Shown: positions 44,437 through 52,845 of the stretch, piece by piece
Position numbering within the stretch: the stretch's first letter is position 1
How the letters are laid out: the number at the start of each line of letters is the position of its first letter
Source of the DNA: Duganella sp. sic0402
GTDB lineage: Bacteria; Pseudomonadota; Gammaproteobacteria; Burkholderiales; Burkholderiaceae_D
Direction: 5' to 3'
DNA: 64,000 nucleotides
Assembly (NCBI RefSeq): GCF_019219065.1
Contig: NZ_JAHUWK010000001.1
Location: forward strand, 620,001-684,000
Translations under genes and position numbers: made by a program
The notes under the pieces: generated by a model
What the model was told of the DNA's origin: nothing
The model's database searches: none
Seen by the model: only the letters and a program-made list of their open reading frames with translations

Positions 44437-45672
44437 ATGCATCATCAACTACATCGCCGCCAGTTTGTACTGGGGATGCTGGCCGCGCCGCTGGCAATAC
44501 GTGGCGCACTGGCTGCGGTGGCGGACGCGCGCCTGTCGCCGTGGACGCCTGGTTGCCTGGACATTCATCACATCGCTACAGGCCGCGGCAGCGCCACGCT
44601 GGTGATCATGCCGGACGGGACCAGCATGCTGATCGACGCTGGCGCTACCAACAACAAGCTGGATGTATCAGCGGCGCCGAAGCCGAATGCACAGCGCCGT
44701 CCGGGCGAATGGATAGGCCGATATGCGCAGCGCCACCTGCGCGCCACCGGCCGCCAGCAGCTGGATTACGTGCTGCTGACGCATATCCATCCAGATCACC
44801 TTGGCGATGTCGACGATGCTTCGCCCCGGTCGGCACAGGGCGACTACCGGCTGTCCGGCGTCACCGACGTGGCGGAGCTGCTGCCGATAGGGCGCTTGAT
44901 CGACCGTGGCGCGCCTGATTATAGCTACCCGGCCAAGCCCAAGGGGACGTATGCGGAGAATTACTTCGCCTTTGTCAAATCGCGCTTGCAGCGCGGGTTG
45001 GTGGTGGAGCCTGCGCGTCCCGGCAGCAGCAGCCAATTGGCGATGCGCAGCATCTCCGACTCCTTCGGCATCCGCGTTGTCGCCGCCAACGGCGAGGTCT
45101 GGACTGGCAGCGGCGAGCAGGCCAGGTCGATGTTCCCGCCGCTGGCCAGTCTGGTGCGGGCGGATTATCCGAATGAGAATGTCTGTTCAATCGCACTCAA
45201 GGTCAGCCTCGGGAAATTTTCGTACTTTACAGGCGGCGACCTGACCAGCTACACCTTCGATGGCGAACTACCGTGGCTGGACGTGCTGGGCGCCGCCGCG
45301 CGGGTGGCGGGTCCGGTCACCGTAGCCACGGCCGATCACCACGGCATGTTTGACGGCTTGAGCGCCGATGTGGTGCGGGCGCTGCGTCCGCAGGTGTGGG
45401 TGATCCCAAGCTGGCATATCTCGCATCCGGACATGCTGCAAATGGAGCGCATGCTGAGCCAGCGCCTGTATCCAGGGCTGCGCGAAATCTACGCGACCTC
45501 GGTGATGACGGAAAATCACCTGGCCAACAAGCGCCTCACCAGCCAGATGCACAGCCGCGATGGCCACGTAGTGGTGCGGGTACAGCCGGATGGTGCTGCG
45601 TACACAATTTACGTCACCGATAACGGCGATGAGAACGATACGATAAAGTTGGAAAGCCGCCACACTTTATAA
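44437..45672 (+). CDS. Exported MBL-fold metallo-hydrolase (probable Tat substrate)
   Basis: Metallo-beta-lactamase-fold hydrolase of 411 aa, of the ComEC-like branch by sequence feel. The metal site is LLTHIHPDHLGDVDD (HxHxDH) with further ligands likely in GGDLTSY and TADHHGMFDG. The N-terminus HRRQFVLGMLAAPLAIRGALA has a twin-arginine pattern, so export is probably by the Tat route with cofactor bound. AAGGAGG precedes the start. It is the last gene of the sigma-FecR-receptor operon, so it may process the compound the receptor imports or releases; the substrate is unknown. Its last 59 bases overlap the end of the convergent PepSY gene. Confidence 0.85.
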   Translation: MHHQLHRRQFVLGMLAAPLAIRGALAAVADARLSPWTPGCLDIHHIATGRGSATLVIMPDGTSMLIDAGATNNKLDVSAAPKPNAQRRPGEWIGRYAQRHLRATGRQQLDYVLLTHIHPDHLGDVDDASPRSAQGDYRLSGVTDVAELLPIGRLIDRGAPDYSYPAKPKGTYAENYFAFVKSRLQRGLVVEPARPGSSSQLAMRSISDSFGIRVVAANGEVWTGSGEQARSMFPPLASLVRADYPNENVCSIALKVSLGKFSYFTGGDLTSYTFDGELPWLDVLGAAARVAGPVTVATADHHGMFDGLSADVVRALRPQVWVIPSWHISHPDMLQMERMLSQRLYPGLREIYATSVMTENHLANKRLTSQMHSRDGHVVVRVQPDGAAYTIYVTDNGDENDTIKLESRHTL

Positions 45673-47080
45673 ACCCGCAGGCCAGGCATAGAAAAGCCGC
45701 ATCGAAGATGGGAAACGCGCGGGGAGCGGATATGACATCGACTAATGCCAGCGCTATCCATAACAGGGCCGCCGTATGCCATTGCTCTCGCCAGCTCCGC
45801 GAAGCCGGCCGGCAAGCGGCATGCAGCGCGCAGATTCCCCAGCAGAGGAAAAAACAGTGGATCTCCCACTGCGCACGGTCCGGCATGTCCAACGGCAGCA
45901 GACGATTCGCCAACAGGAAGGCCGCGACCGCGCTGGCCAGCCCGGCGATGCACATCACATTGGCGCGTTCAACGAAACGCCGGCCGTCGGTCTCGCGCTT
46001 GGCGGTCCACAGCAGCATGCCGGTGGCCACCATTGCCGCGCCCAGCATGCTGCTGATGAAATACAGGCAGCGCAATACGGGATCGGCGTAACGACCCAGA
46101 TGCAGCGCGTAAGCCGTGCCCCAGGTGGACAATGCAGCACTGGCGCTGTCTTGCCTTGCCAGCAGTGTGCCGTTCACGCCGTCAAACAGCAGGTACGATG
46201 GGCTGACCGAGAGACGGCGAGTGTCGCTACGGGCAATGGCGAGCCTGGCCGACGCATCACCAGGATGTGTAACGATGATGCGGCCGACGCTGTCCTTGCC
46301 CCATTGCGCAGTGGCTTGCGCCATCAATGGCGCTAAATCGGCCAAGGGCGTGTCTTTTCCGCTGCGGGCCGGCGTATCGAAGCGAACCTGCATGACTTTG
46401 GCCAATTCGGAGCGCGCCTGCTGCTGGCCAAACACCCCCGCCGCTCCCCACGGCATATAGGTAAACATCAGCGTTACCAGGCCGGTATAGACGATCATCA
46501 GGTGAAACGGCAGGCCCAGCACCGAGCCTGCATTGTGCGCGTCGAGCCAGGAGCGCTGCCCTTTGCCGGGCCGGAAAGTGAAGAAGTCGCTGAAAATTCG
46601 CCGATGCACGATGACGCCGCTGACCATCACCGCCAACGCCATCACCGCACACAGACCGACTATCCAGCGGCCCAGCGTGCCGGGCAGGTAATGCAGTGAA
46701 AAATGCAGATAGTAGAAAAACTCGCCGCCTTGGGTAGCGCGTGGACGCAGCAGGGCGCCGCTGGCCGGATCCAGCAGGGCGCGCTGATAGTCGTCGCCTT
46801 GTTCCCACGCGACGTCGATCACATTGCTGCGCGTCCCCGGCAGATCGATCTGCCACTGTTCGGCGCCGGCGGCCTGCTGTGCGAGCGTGGCCAGCGCGCG
46901 CTGCGCTGCCTGCGTTTGATCCAACATCGCCGGCCGGGCGGGAATTTCAGGCCGCAGCCATTGCGTCAGCTCGTCGCGGAAGTAGCTGATGCCGCCGGTG
47001 ATGAAGATGGCGTACAGCAGCCACCCCGCCAACAGCCCGGCCCACGTGTGCAGGCCGGCCATGGACTGCCGCAGGCCCAT
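45614..47080 (-). CDS. PepSY-domain membrane protein (siderophore reductase type)
   Basis: Inner-membrane protein of 488 aa, PepSY-TM family. It starts LHTWAGLLAGWLLYAIFITG, the usual HxxxGLxxGxxL helix, followed by a periplasmic PepSY region and further helices at about 140-160 (IVGLCAVMALAVMVSGVIVH), 195-215, 340-360 and three near the C-terminus. Membrane-near His residues (HFSLHYLPG, LDAHNAGSVLG) are conserved in the family. It follows the receptor gene with TGATG start/stop overlap, so it is the last gene of the Fur-controlled fecI-fecR-receptor operon. A role in reducing or releasing imported ferric siderophore is inferred from context. Confidence 0.88.
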   Translation of the reverse strand: MGLRQSMAGLHTWAGLLAGWLLYAIFITGGISYFRDELTQWLRPEIPARPAMLDQTQAAQRALATLAQQAAGAEQWQIDLPGTRSNVIDVAWEQGDDYQRALLDPASGALLRPRATQGGEFFYYLHFSLHYLPGTLGRWIVGLCAVMALAVMVSGVIVHRRIFSDFFTFRPGKGQRSWLDAHNAGSVLGLPFHLMIVYTGLVTLMFTYMPWGAAGVFGQQQARSELAKVMQVRFDTPARSGKDTPLADLAPLMAQATAQWGKDSVGRIIVTHPGDASARLAIARSDTRRLSVSPSYLLFDGVNGTLLARQDSASAALSTWGTAYALHLGRYADPVLRCLYFISSMLGAAMVATGMLLWTAKRETDGRRFVERANVMCIAGLASAVAAFLLANRLLPLDMPDRAQWEIHCFFLCWGICALHAACRPASRSWREQWHTAALLWIALALVDVISAPRAFPIFDAAFLCLACGFIKCGGFPTLSYRSHRRYR

Positions 47081-49470
47081 CAGAACCGGTAGCTGGTGCT
47101 CACGTTGACAGTGCGTTCGGCATTCCGGTAGCAGAAGGTGCCGTCGCAGTCCAGTAGGACCTGTTTGTTAAACAGATTGCTCACATTGAGCGAGAAGCGC
47201 CATGGTCCTTGTTCCCAGCCCAGCGCGCCGTCGATCATGCCGAAGTCAGGATTGGTGATGTTCTCGTTCGAATAGTCCTGATACGAGCGCGCCTTGCCAA
47301 AGTAGCGCACACCCAGCGCTGCGTGCGCCAGCGCCGCATCGCTCAGCCGGAAGTTGTACTTGGCCCATACCGAAGCGCTGTGTTTGACTGCGCCTGGCTG
47401 CGACAGGCCGCGATCGCCATAATTGCTTTCCTGGATATCGGAATCCAGATAGGTGTATTGGGCGACGATGCTGAGGTTGCGCAGGACATCCGCGCGCGCC
47501 TCCAGCTCCAGGCCGCGCGACCGGACCGAGCCGGTCTGCACAATCGCATCCGGGTCCAGCGCGGCAGCCGTGGTGACGTTTTTGCGCACCAGATTGAACA
47601 CCGACGCGGTATAGCTGACGTTGGCATGATCCGGCTGGTAACGTACGCCAGCCTCGAACTGGCGGCCGGTGGATGGTTTCAGCAGCTCGTTGTTGATGTC
47701 GCGCCCGATCTCCGGCGAAAACGAGGTGGAATAGCTGATGTACGGCGCCCAGCCGGATTCAAACAGATACACACCACCCAGGCGGCCAGTAATTTTGCTG
47801 GCAGACTGGCTGTAAGCCTCGGTGGAAGTGCCGGCCGCCGGCAGCACGCGGGTGTTGGAATTTTCCGCCCGGTCGCGACGCACACCGGCGGTCATCACCC
47901 ATTGATCCCATTTGACCTGATCTTGCAGATACAGGCCGGTTTGCTTCAGCGGATACAGTTCGTAGCGCGGCGAGGCCGAGGCGGCGATGGGCTGTTTGTC
48001 GCCGTAGACCGGATTGTACAGGTCCAGATTCGGCATTGGCGTGATGCTGTATGGGTAGCGGTCGGTGGTCTTGTTGTCCGCGTAGTCCACGCCTGCCAGT
48101 ACATTGTGCGCCAGTGTACCGGTACGGAAGTTAGCCTGTACGCGGGTGTCGGCCTGCAGGCCGCGCCAGGCGGAACCGCGCGGGTAGAACAGGCGCGTGA
48201 CCGAGCGGCCGTCGGCCAGCAGCGCGCGCGGGAAGACATTGGTTTCGTCGCGATCCAGCTCGGTGTAGCGCAGGTTTTGCTGCACCGACCAGGTGTCGTT
48301 GAAACGGTGCTCGAACTCGTAGCCGAACATGTGATTCTCGCGCTTCCAGCGGTTGTCCTTGCCGCCGAGATTGACGCTGGCGGAAGGCTGGCCGAGCGGA
48401 CCAGGATGCGCCAGCTGATTCGGCCAGGCATAGGACTGGTCATCTTTCTGATACTGCGCCAGCAAGGTCAGGCGGGTATTGGCGTCCGGCTGCCAGGTCA
48501 GCGCCGGCGCCACATAGACGCGGTCGTCGCGGTCGAAGTCCAGGCGGGTGCCGGAATCACGGCCCAGCATGGTCACGCGATACGTCCATACGCCACGCTG
48601 GTCCAGCGCGCCACCGACATCGACCTTGATCTGCTTGCGGTCATAGGTGCCGTATTCGACGCCGATCTCGCGCACCGCGCTCGCCGATGGACGCTTGGAC
48701 ACGGCGTTAATCATGCCGCCCGGTGGCGACTGGCCGTACAGCACCGAGGCGGGGCCGCGCAGCACTTCCAGTCGTTCCAGCCCGTAAGGCTCAATCGGCG
48801 CGGCGTAAGCGCGGCCGGAGGTCAGCAGGCCGTCGCGAAAAATGCCTGCGGTGCCCAGCTCGAAGCCGCGCAGCATCGAGAATTCATCCACCGCCCATGG
48901 CTTCATGTTCGGCGTGACGCCGGCGGTGTAGCGCAGCGCTTCATCCAGCGTTTCGACCTTGCGGTCGGCCAGTTCGTCCGCCGTCACGACCGATACGGAT
49001 TGCGGATTTTCGATCAGGCGGATATCGGTCTTGGTGGCGGTGGCGCTGCGCCGGGCGACATAGCCGTCAACGTGATTCAGTGCGGTTTCGCGCTCGCCTT
49101 GTACTTTCACTTCCGGCAGCGCCAGCGGGACGTTGCCACGCGGAGCGACCGTCGACGCGGCACCTTCTTTCAGCACATAGCGCCCGTTGCCTTGCGTGAC
49201 GGCTTCCAGTCCGCTGCCGGCCAGCAGACGGCCCAGCGCCTCTTGCGGCGTCAGTTGCCCTTGCAGGCCTGGGCTGTTTTTACCAGCCGTGAGCGCGCCA
49301 TCGGCCGCGACATACACACCGGATTCGACGGAAAAACGGGCGATGACCACGTTCAGCGGACCGGCAGGAATATTGTAAGCGCGCGGCGCGGCGTCGGCGG
49401 CCAGCGCCAGGACGGGGGCGGTGACGGCCAGCATGCCGGCCAAGGCGTGTTGAGCAAAATGGGAGGTCAT
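47080..49470 (-). CDS. TonB-dependent siderophore receptor with STN domain
   Basis: FpvA/FecA-type outer-membrane receptor of about 796 aa. I chose the ATG at 49470, which gives signal peptide MTSHFAQHALAGMLAVTAPV ending LALAADA. A GTG at 49506 has a somewhat better ribosome binding site (GGAAAG) and adds 12 residues. The STN domain (YNIPAGPLNVVIARFSVESG) is followed by a plug with NPQSVSVVTADELADRKVET and VLRGPASVLYGQSPPGG. The barrel ends NVSTSYRF. The C-terminal pair in LDCDGTFCYRNAERTV is typical of ferric-siderophore receptors. It is paired with the FecIR genes upstream. Confidence 0.93.
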   Translation of the reverse strand: MTSHFAQHALAGMLAVTAPVLALAADAAPRAYNIPAGPLNVVIARFSVESGVYVAADGALTAGKNSPGLQGQLTPQEALGRLLAGSGLEAVTQGNGRYVLKEGAASTVAPRGNVPLALPEVKVQGERETALNHVDGYVARRSATATKTDIRLIENPQSVSVVTADELADRKVETLDEALRYTAGVTPNMKPWAVDEFSMLRGFELGTAGIFRDGLLTSGRAYAAPIEPYGLERLEVLRGPASVLYGQSPPGGMINAVSKRPSASAVREIGVEYGTYDRKQIKVDVGGALDQRGVWTYRVTMLGRDSGTRLDFDRDDRVYVAPALTWQPDANTRLTLLAQYQKDDQSYAWPNQLAHPGPLGQPSASVNLGGKDNRWKRENHMFGYEFEHRFNDTWSVQQNLRYTELDRDETNVFPRALLADGRSVTRLFYPRGSAWRGLQADTRVQANFRTGTLAHNVLAGVDYADNKTTDRYPYSITPMPNLDLYNPVYGDKQPIAASASPRYELYPLKQTGLYLQDQVKWDQWVMTAGVRRDRAENSNTRVLPAAGTSTEAYSQSASKITGRLGGVYLFESGWAPYISYSTSFSPEIGRDINNELLKPSTGRQFEAGVRYQPDHANVSYTASVFNLVRKNVTTAAALDPDAIVQTGSVRSRGLELEARADVLRNLSIVAQYTYLDSDIQESNYGDRGLSQPGAVKHSASVWAKYNFRLSDAALAHAALGVRYFGKARSYQDYSNENITNPDFGMIDGALGWEQGPWRFSLNVSNLFNKQVLLDCDGTFCYRNAERTVNVSTSYRF

Positions 49471-49551
49471 TACAAGCTTTCGGAAATGGAAAATAACTGT
49501 TTTCACTATGCTTTCCGAACGACATCCAAAAAAGGGAACCAGTTTGTTGAG

Positions 49552-50550
49552 TTATTTTCCTGGCTTGACGCTGACCCACCACGGCAACACCGAGCGCACT
49601 TGCACCGGCAGCGCCGCTTCCAGCATTGCCAGCGCCTGATCCGTATCGCGCAGCGGGAAGCCGCCCACCACCCGCAGACTGGCAATTGCCGGATCGCACG
49701 CCAGGTAGCCATGCCGATAGCGCGACAACTCGGCCAGAAACTGCTCCAGCGGCAAATCTTGGGCAATCAGCATTCCTTGCGTCCATGCCTGGCGCGTGGC
49801 CGGCAGCGTAGCCGCTGCCGCGATCTGGCTGCGCGAGAACTGTGTTTCCTGCCCGGCATTGATGATGCGCGGTGCGAAAGGCACGTCGGCCGGAGTGATC
49901 TCTACGCGCCCCTGGCTCACACCTAGCTGGGTATGCCCGTCGAACTGCCGCACTTCAAAGCGCGTACCCAGCGCACGCATCGCGCCGTGGCGGCTGCGCA
50001 CGATGAAAGGGCGGGGCGGCTGCTGCGTATCCGGATGGGTTTCGACCAGGATTTCGCCCTTATGCAGCACCAGCAGCCGTTGGCTGTCATCGTAGCGCTG
50101 ATCCAGCACGGTATCGGTATTGAGCCAGAGCTGGGTGCCATCGGCCAGCACCACCTTGCGGCTTTCGCCGACGCCGGTGCGGTGCGATGCGCCCAGACCG
50201 GCCAGCGTCGCCTGGACTTCCTCCTGTCGTGCCACTTGCCAGCCAAGGCCCGCCGTCACCGCCGTCAACACCAGCGTCTTGATGAATTTACGCCGTTTGC
50301 GCAGCTGGCTGGCGGCGTGCAGTGCGGAACCGGCCGCTTCGGGTGCCTCTTTGGCGAAGGACACGCCCTGGCTGATCGCCTCCACTCGCGCCCACGCGCT
50401 GCGATGGCTGGCATCACTGGCCAGCCAGGCTTGCCAGCGCTGGCGCTCGTCCTCTTCCACCTTGCCGGAGCGGAAAACCGCAAACCACTCGGCGGCCTGT
50501 TCAAGCGTGGCGAAGGGAATCGCGTCGTGGCGATGGTCCATCGATGTCAT
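49552..50550 (-). CDS. FecR-like anti-sigma / signal transducer
   Basis: Inner-membrane regulator of 332 aa for the adjacent sigma factor. The N-terminal DUF4880 region contains QAAEWFAVFRSGKVEEDERQ and WLASDASHRSAWARVE. A membrane helix lies near residues 90-105 (FIKTLVLTAVTAGLGWQVA). The FecR domain shows VVLADGTQLWLNTDTVLDQ, GEILVETHPD and ALGTRFEVRQFDG. The C-terminal part (FLAELSRYRHGYLACDP) is expected to touch the STN domain of the receptor. Two bases separate it from the sigma gene upstream. Confidence 0.92.
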   Translation of the reverse strand: MTSMDHRHDAIPFATLEQAAEWFAVFRSGKVEEDERQRWQAWLASDASHRSAWARVEAISQGVSFAKEAPEAAGSALHAASQLRKRRKFIKTLVLTAVTAGLGWQVARQEEVQATLAGLGASHRTGVGESRKVVLADGTQLWLNTDTVLDQRYDDSQRLLVLHKGEILVETHPDTQQPPRPFIVRSRHGAMRALGTRFEVRQFDGHTQLGVSQGRVEITPADVPFAPRIINAGQETQFSRSQIAAAATLPATRQAWTQGMLIAQDLPLEQFLAELSRYRHGYLACDPAIASLRVVGGFPLRDTDQALAMLEAALPVQVRSVLPWWVSVKPGK

Positions 50551-50552
50551 GC

Positions 50553-51083
50553 TCAGCCCATCGCCGCGTTGAAAGCAGCGCCAGCTGCCAGGCAGTGCAG
50601 CATGGCCTGCGCCATGTATTTTTTCACCATGCGCTCGGATACCTGGAGCCGTTCGCCGATTTCGGCATAGGTGAGGTCGTGCAGGTGCGCCAGCAGGAAG
50701 GCCGTGCGCGGCTTGTCCGCCAGACTGGCCAGGATGCGGTCGACTTCCATCAGGGTTTCAATCATGATGGCCTGGTGTTCGGCCGAAGGCTGGAATGCCT
50801 CCGGGAGATCCATCAAGGCCGCCACCCAGGCGCGTTCGATTTCCTCGCGCCGCCAGTGATCGACCACCAGGCCTTTGGCGATGGTGGTCAGGTAAGCGCG
50901 CGGAGGCTGCCGTCCATCCAGCTCGCGGGGACGGACCAGCAGGCGCAGAAAGGTATCCTGGGTGAGGTCCTCGGCGGTGAAGGAACATCCCAGCTTCCTG
51001 CGCAGCCAGGCTTGCAGCCAACCATGATGGTCGGCGTACAGGGTATGCAACTGCGGCTGCGCAATGGACTCGGAGCCCGTCAT
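50553..51083 (-). CDS. FecI-like ECF sigma factor
   Basis: ECF sigma factor of 176 aa that directs transcription of the downstream receptor when iron-complex is sensed. Region 2: FTAEDLTQDTFLRLLVRP and YLTTIAKGLVVDHWRRE. Region 4: LADKPRTAFLLAHLHDLTYA and EIGERLQVSERMVKKYMAQA. These match FecI/PvdS-type iron-starvation sigma factors closely. A Fur box sits about 20 bp upstream, so the set is made under iron limitation, then activated by ligand. Confidence 0.94.
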   Translation of the reverse strand: MTGSESIAQPQLHTLYADHHGWLQAWLRRKLGCSFTAEDLTQDTFLRLLVRPRELDGRQPPRAYLTTIAKGLVVDHWRREEIERAWVAALMDLPEAFQPSAEHQAIMIETLMEVDRILASLADKPRTAFLLAHLHDLTYAEIGERLQVSERMVKKYMAQAMLHCLAAGAAFNAAMG

Positions 51084-51102
51084 TCGTCTGCACCTCTGAG
51101 AT

Positions 51103-51126
51103 GTGAATAATTCTCATTATTATATA
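51103..51126 (-). promoter_or_regulatory. Fur box upstream of the FecI gene
   Basis: AATAAT-TCTC-ATTATT (51106-51121) is a perfect 6-bp inverted repeat inside GTGAATAATTCTCATTATTA, closely matching Fur hexamers. It lies directly upstream of the sigma gene start at 51083. Confidence 0.8.
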
Positions 51127-51149
51127 CTGAGGTGCAAGGCGCAAAGAAG

Positions 51150-52757
51150 CTATAGCTCCTCTTCTACGATTTCAGTGCTTTTCTTCTCTTGAAGCGGTGC
51201 GACCGGCGCGCCGATACGCTGGATGCGCAGCGCCATAAACGGCTTGCCGGGCAATTTGACGACGCGTTTATCTTTGTCGGTCACTGTGTAGCGGGTGGGA
51301 TCAGTCAGCTCAAACGTCTCTGGAACCCGCGAAATCGTCATATTCCAGGTATCAATCACGTCCACCTGGAAGCGCATGCCTTTGCGGAGTTCACGCTGTG
51401 GCAGCACGAACGCCCATTGCTTGGGCTGGTCCTCGCCCAAGTAATACAGGTAGTAATCGCCAGCCTTGCCTGCGGCATTCATCACGAAGGCTTGGTCGAT
51501 CGGGGTCAGTCCCTCGGCGGGACCGGATTCAACGATCTTGCGCAGAAAGGCGATGCGTTGCGGACTGCTGCCGTCCAGCTTGCCGCCTCCGCCGATCCAG
51601 CCGTTGTCGATAATTTCACCGTGGGTGGCGTAGGCGCCGCCGGTCAGCGCGATCCAGAAGCGGCGCGTCAGTTCCTCGCCACTGAGCTGGCCCCAGCGGC
51701 TGGCGGAATTGCCTTCGTAATTGATCTCGTCGTGGACGATGGGCTTCTTATAGATATCGCGCAGCAAGGGCGACACACCAAACACCTTCACCGCGTTGTA
51801 ATACTGAAGGCTGACGTGGGTGACCCACGGCTTGTTGTAGTCATACAGCCGGTCGGCGTTGTGGATCGAGCGCAGATGATTGTAGGGATCGTATTTCTGC
51901 ACCAGCTGGAAATAGTGGTCGAAGTCTTCGTCGCTCAGGTGCTTGATATAGCTGTTCTCGTTGGCCAGGCTCCACCAGATGTTCTGGAACGCCGCGAAGC
52001 GCGCCACCATGTACTTGACGAAGCGGCGATTGGTGTCATCGTTGGTGGTATCGAACCCCCATTGTCCTTTGTCGTAAGGGCGGAACAGGATCAGGTCGAC
52101 CTGTATGCCCAGGTCGCTCAGTCTTTGCACATCCCGCTCCAGGCTGCGGAAATAGGCGGGATTGAAGCGGGAGAAATCGAAATTCTCCTTGGCGGTGCCG
52201 ACGAAGGGGAATTGCGTCAGCTTGTCTGGTCCCTGCACGTAGTACGGCTTGTACGGCGGCACCGCGAGCATGCGCGCCTTGTTGAAGGCCGTGCCTTTCA
52301 GTGTCGCCAGCGTTTGCAGCTTGCGCGACTCGGGCTGGAACGCCCATTCATAAATGGTGGTGCCGAATGGATAAAACCGGCTGCCGTCGGCGTAAGCGAA
52401 ATGGTAGGTGTTGGCGACGCGGACAGGGCCGCGATTTTTGCTCTCGACGCAGAGCAGGGCGCCGGTTTTGTTATTCAGTTCAGCATAGTTGCTATGCGTG
52501 GTGTAGGTCCATTCGCCTTCCCGGTCCGGCATGAAGCGGATTTTGTAGACCCCGTCGCCATCATAGAATCCTTCCGGCCGGTAGCTGTTGTCGCCCTGCC
52601 TGAAAGTTGCGCTGAGTTCCAGACTGGCATCCGGATTGCCTGCCGTCGGGCCGGGCAGGGTGATTTCGTATATGCCGTATTTGGGTACGCGCTGCTGCGC
52701 CCAGCTGGTGCTATGGAGTGCGCACAACAGAAATATGCCAAAGAAGAAATTCCTCAT
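51150..52757 (-). CDS. Exported DUF5060/DUF4038 glycoside hydrolase (clan GH-A type)
   Basis: Secreted enzyme of 535 aa; the ATG at 52757 follows GAGGGAA and opens signal peptide [20 protein letters not shown]. Residues about 25-110 form the beta-rich DUF5060 domain ([19 protein letters not shown]). The rest is a TIM barrel: acid/base candidate Glu in [12 protein letters not shown] and nucleophile candidate Glu in [12 protein letters not shown] small beta domain ends the protein. Relatives include apiosidase-like and other plant-polysaccharide glycosidases. The exact linkage cut is unknown. Divergent from the pectate lyase fusion across 88 bp, which supports a pectin or rhamnogalacturonan role. 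Confidence 0.85.
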
Positions 52758-52797
52758 CGTTTTTCGTTCCCTCAAAGCAGCGTTGCATATAAATTAT

Positions 52798-52817
52798 GTC
52801 ATCATACATCTGATGAC
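52798..52817. promoter_or_regulatory. Operator-like inverted repeat between glycosidase and pectate lyase genes
   Basis: GTCATCA-TACATC-TGATGAC is a perfect 7-bp inverted repeat in the middle of the 88-bp divergent promoter. Its size and symmetry fit a GntR- or LacI-type repressor site, likely sensing a pectin-derived sugar. No regulator gene is adjacent. Confidence 0.5.
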
Positions 52818-52845
52818 TTATCCCATCAATCGAGGAAAAAACATA

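Noticed and set aside
47209-49926. A 905-codon open frame antisense to the STN receptor and FecR genes
   Set aside because: Shadow frame across a gene boundary, with no domain.
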